Program-made: the position numbers and the translations under genes
DNA from: Cryptomeria japonica
Taxonomy: Eukaryota > Streptophyta > Pinopsida > Cupressales > Cupressaceae
Reading direction: 5' to 3'
NCBI RefSeq assembly: GCF_030272615.1
Contig: NC_081414.1
Coordinates: 304,810,164-304,874,163 of the forward strand
DNA length: 64,000 bases
Notes under the pieces: generated by a model
The model's database searches: none
What the model was told of the DNA's origin: nothing
Seen by the model: the letters and a program-made list of their open reading frames with translations, nothing else
Shown here: one piece after another, positions 60,451 through 64,000 of the stretch
How the letters are laid out: each line of letters starts with the position of its first letter
Position numbering within the stretch: position 1 is the first letter of the stretch

Positions 60451-61920
60451 GTGTATTTTTTTATTATTGTAAAAATAGTGTCATTAGGATTTGTAGCTAT
60501 CTGACTTTATGTTTAATTAATGTGAATAATGTGAGTAGTGGTAGATTTCATTTCATTTGCTTTTCCTTCAGCTGAACAAGGTTAGGAGTTGCTTTGATAT
60601 CTGTCTGTCTTTGTTTTAATTAGTAAATAATATCACTCGTGGTGATTGTCTTTTATCTTTTCTGTGTTTTCTTTGAGTTGAATGAGGGCAGGAGTTGCTT
60701 TATCTTTTTCAGGAATGAGATTCTGTTTTGTCTGTGCTTGTGTGCGCTTAATTAACTAGGCCAGATTTCAAAGAATTTGTGTAAACATAGAAAAATATAA
60801 GCAGGGATTTTCTGTCAGCTATTGTGTTTAGTCAAGGTAAATAATTTCAGTCATGCAAATTTTTGCTACACTGTGCACTTAGTTTTAGCTCAATGAGGGC
60901 AGTAGTTGCTGTTTGAGGTGCAACATGGTTCTGTTTCTCCATCTCTGCCTTGAATTAAAGGAAATTAAATTTCTCTGGTTTCTTCACGGCAAATTTCAGT
61001 TATTTGAGAAATACCTTTAGATGGGAAGTAGTATTCAAAACATATTTATTTGTTTCTTTTAATAGTTTAGAGGTGAATTTGGGCTATGTAGTGTAAAGTC
61101 CTTTGAAATACTTTTGTTTAAGAGATTTTAGTGATACCAGGTCTGGTTTTCAAAGACCTTTTGTACGAACATAGAAATTTGAGGATGTTACGATTACTTT
61201 TGGTGGGTTGAGGTGAATTTGGGTTACAGTGGATCTGATTTGAAGCCTTTTGAGGTCTTCACATGCAATACTATTTGTGTATGTGGCATTCACTATTTGC
61301 TGCATTAGCAAGCGATGTATTTCAATCAATAGAATCTCTGAATGTTAAGATAGAAAAAAAATTGTTTATATAGGCTAAACTTTGTGTGATAAATTTCAAT
61401 ATTTATTTTAAAACTTTGATACAAAACTTCCATCTAAATGAACTACCAAACAAAAGGAAAAATGTGGCCCTTAGATTAGATCAATATTGTGTGAATTGAG
61501 CTAAGAGAATATGTTGATCCAAGTAAGTTTTGAACTGAGGAACCTTAGTAAGCAAGGGTTGACAGTCTTCAGCCTCGTCACCTTACATGAGAAAATAAAT
61601 CATTATTGGATTTAAGTGTATTTTGGTGATGTTGAGGTAATGCTTCCAAGTTACAGAGTTTGTTTGCATAAATGTGGTTCATTGATGTCAAAGCCATCTT
61701 TGTATGTTGTCATGTTCATGGAAATGCCATTAACCTTAGGTCCACTCCTTGCCAATGATTGGATTGACGGGTTTTTCATGGTGGTAGGCTCACCCTTGAC
61801 AAATTTCATGTTTAGATTGCTAGCGTTTGAATTTGGACCTTATAGTGCAGCACAAAATGGAAAAGATGTATAGTAGAATTGCACTTTGAATTAGGAAAGC
61901 TCCTTGTAAAATAAGAACTA
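60451..61920 (+). other. intron sequence of degenerate repeats
   Basis: Non-coding. Recurrent words such as TTTGAGYTGAATGAGGGCAG, GGTTTTCAAAGAMYTTTTGTA and GTAAATAATTTCAGT are shared with 56000-57700. Confidence 0.55.
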
Positions 61921-63420
61921 ATCTACCATGAATAATATGTAGAAGTTAATGAACTCCCAACACCCTAGGAACACTTGTAAGATCAAAATAACTTCCACAA
62001 GAGAGAAAATGGCAAGAATAGCTCGCTTGATTATGGATGCTTGAATAATGAAAATATATATGAGAGTCCTTGCTTATAAAGGCAAGGTGAGAGAGAGGAT
62101 TGGAGAGGATGTTGACATGTGTCCTAATCCTATACAATGAGACAACTAAAGTGTTAATTATTAAATGATCTAGTTAACTAGAGTTAAATAAATGTTAAAA
62201 AGATAAGATATGATGAGACCTTATCTAGACAACAAAGACTTCTAGGAGGACACCTAGGACCTAAGTAAACTTAACATGTGAATAAGTCCCCAACTAGGAA
62301 CTAGCTAGATATACGACCTTATTCACATCAACACGCCCCCTTAAGTGCAACTTAGGGAGAAATAGATTATTATGCGAGATGCAAGATTATTATGAGTTCT
62401 GGCTACTTGGCCATGTTAGGTACTCATTTACAAATGCAAATGTCTCACAAATGGAGAAAAGGAGAAAACCTAGTGGGACAAAACTCCTCTCCAAAAGTGA
62501 GAAAATATACAAAAAAGAATGGTGTATGGAGGACTCAATGATACCCCCCAAGGACTACATCCATCATGAATATACAATCAATTACCCTTCGGATTAGAAG
62601 AAAAAATAGAGACAAGATATCCCCCCCCATAACAAAGAAGCTCCAATGTCGATGGAGGATGCTTGAAAACAAAAGATGATCCAATGGCTGCAAGCAACAT
62701 TTAAAGGAGGGAAGAAGTTTAAAAATGTGTCTTTGAAAACTGATTAGGAATCTCCAAGCTTTAATTTCCCACAATGTAATCAGTGATCAAACTCAACCAA
62801 GAAACATGACAAATCAAGTGAAGGAGGAAATTCATGAATGTCAATCTCCAAAGACAATGAAGATGGGATAACAATTGTCTTGAAATTGTCATCAAAGAGG
62901 AGTGAAATGCCCTCAAGTGTCTCCTCTAAATCTGCAATATGAGACTCCACACACAAGTTAGAAATCTTTGTCAAATACTCATCCCATAAAGCTGAAGAAG
63001 CAGGGTGTGGCGTAGGAAGCTCAACACTAGTCTCTAGAATACCAAGATTAAATGACCAAACTTCTCACAAACATGATTCACACTTATGAAAGTGTGAGTA
63101 CACCAGTCAAAGGAACATTATCATCATCAAGAGCAAAATGAGAAAAGGAATATAATGTCCCTAATGTGAACACGACCAAGAATGAATTCATCTATTTTAC
63201 CTTGCCCACTATGAGCAATTTGATGGGCTGAAAGTGATCCAGGAAGATCTCCCACAATCGCTCCAAATTGATAATCTCAAAAAATTGATGATGTTTAAAG
63301 TTTGTGGAAAGTCTTTCATGCTGTAGAGCTCGTCAAGATTTTTCCAATGCATTTTGAAGAGACTTTAAACGGAGATCGTATGCAAAAGTTATGACCTTCG
63401 GAAGTTGAGGGAAAGACATG
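61921..63420. other. unassigned stretch, probably decayed retroelement
   Basis: No convincing gene. The minus strand at 62440-62500 contains GTTTTGTCCCACTAGGTTTT, like the U5 end of copia LTRs, and a 64-codon minus frame (62780-62974) matches nothing I know. Confidence 0.4.
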
Positions 63421-63427
63421 GGTGCAT

Positions 63428-63630
63428 TGACATGTGGCTCAACCACAAAATGACATGTGGGATTATGAGGTTGACATGTGGCATGGTAAAAAGGTGACAC
63501 GTGGCAGGGTTAAGGATTGAAACATGGTACAATGTAAATTTGACATGTGGTAGCAAGTGGACCAATAAAATAATTCAACATGGACCAATCAGAAGATGCC
63601 ACGTGGACCATTAAAAAATTAACACATGGA
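63428..63630. repeat. 22-bp-period array with TGACAYGTGG core
   Basis: Core words at 63428, 63451, 63472, 63495, 63519 (degenerate), 63541, about 63576, 63599 and 63621 repeat every 21-24 bp over 200 bp, with one wider gap at 63541-63576 that holds a degenerate unit. Two units contain the palindrome CACGTG (63498-63503 and near 63600) and others CATGTG, resembling G-box/ACGT elements. Confidence 0.85.
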
Positions 63631-63644
63631 AAGTCAATTTACAA

Positions 63645-63728
63645 GCACGGTAAGTGGGATTTGAACTCAAAACCTATCCACAACAATTAAATGGTCCTAC
63701 CATTATGGCATGTGCTTTACACATGAAT
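63645..63728 (-). repeat. tRNA-like module 1 (SINE-like)
   Basis: The minus strand has an A-box-like TGCCATAATGGTAGGAC and a B-box-like GAGTTCAAATCCC (63656-63668). Confidence 0.6.
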
Positions 63729-63789
63729 GGATAAGAATTAAATTATATTTTAAGCAAGATAAAGGATAATGCTGCATTTAATGAAAGTG

Positions 63790-63862
63790 TATTTGGTGGG
63801 ATTTGATCCCAAGACCTACCCCACCAAATCCCCACGCCTTAACCATTGTGCCATCCATTTAA
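63790..63862 (-). repeat. tRNA-like module 2 (SINE-like)
   Basis: The minus strand has A-box TGGCACAATGGTTAAGGCG (63834-63852) and T-arm TTGGGATCAAATCCCAC (B-box at 63798-63810) with four of five stem pairs. Confidence 0.65.
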
Positions 63863-63934
63863 ATGTGAGTATTAATGAGAGAATATTTTATTTAAAATAC
63901 AACCTGTCGCTGGAAATAGATTCAAAAAACGTTG

Positions 63935-64000
63935 ACTCACGTGAAGACTTGAACCCACAAACTCTATGGGATAAGGCTTATCCTTATCCATTGCACCACA
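63935..64000 (-). repeat. tRNA-like module 3 (SINE-like), at window edge
   Basis: The minus strand has TGGTGCAATGGATAAGGA (A-box) and GGGTTCAAGTC (B-box, 63947-63957). The 5' end lies beyond the window. It resembles tRNA-Arg-type heads. Confidence 0.6.

Larger units (their letters stand above)
55836..64000 (+). other. putative first intron of MES11-like gene, with nested elements
   Basis: It begins with a GT donor and is T-rich, as plant introns are. No stretch encoding the hydrolase core was found on the plus strand up to the window end, so the intron is at least 8.1 kb, or the gene is broken. It holds degenerate repeats, a 138-bp duplication, a LINE remnant and a gypsy gag. Where the intron really ends is unknown. 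Confidence 0.5.

Noticed and set aside
62780-62974. 64-codon minus-strand frame as a gene
   Set aside because: Short, isolated, no recognised motif, in a region that resembles decayed retroelement sequence.

Overview
This is nuclear DNA of a land plant with a large, repeat-packed genome. The AT-rich background, long (AT)n tracts, several plant LINE, Ty1/copia and Ty3/gypsy families, tRNA-derived SINE-like sequence and one plant gene start followed by a very long, retroelement-bearing intron all fit a seed plant, most likely a gymnosperm. The species cannot be named from the sequence. There is no bacterial, organellar or CRISPR content. Almost every recognisable coding stretch belongs to a decayed retroelement.

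Layout. 1-2549 (minus): gag and gag-PR linker of a Ty3/gypsy element with a tRNA-Arg-type primer site, running off the left edge. 2861-2962: (AT)51. 4050-5010: TCGA-rich block holding a 278-bp tandem duplication. 5011-13400: AT-rich, gene-free, with one MITE-like inverted repeat. 13400-22990 (+): LINE-1, split by a younger LINE-2 (15452-19801) with a 17-bp target duplication; LINE-2 has lost its RT domain.

24351-53850 appears to be one tandem duplication. Unit 1 is 24351-38474 and unit 2 is 38475-53850, from an ancestral unit of about 2.4 kb. Unit 1 received a composite of two Sirevirus-like copia elements: a decayed gag-pol element at 24699-29100 (+) and a pol-less element at 29101-36428 (minus). 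Unit 2 received a 6.7-kb TG...CA insertion (38561-45241, TSD AAATT) and a 7-kb LINE-3 (minus, about 45672-52885). Each unit preserves the sequence the other had before its insertions.

The most unusual object is the pol-less element. It has two LTRs, a tRNA-iMet primer site, a gag fragment with four zinc knuckles, and a single 984-codon frame in the env-like position that contains a long Lys/Glu hexapeptide repeat. It shows no protease, integrase or RT.

54900-64000: probable promoter and exon 1 (55515-55835, 107 codons) of a methylesterase gene of the MES11/13/15 type, with an N-myristoylation motif and a phase-0 donor site. No second exon is visible in the remaining 8.1 kb, which holds degenerate intronic repeats, a 138-bp tandem duplication, an antisense LINE remnant and a gypsy gag relic. 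The right end carries a 22-bp-period array of CAYRTG palindromes and three regularly spaced tRNA-like modules on the minus strand.
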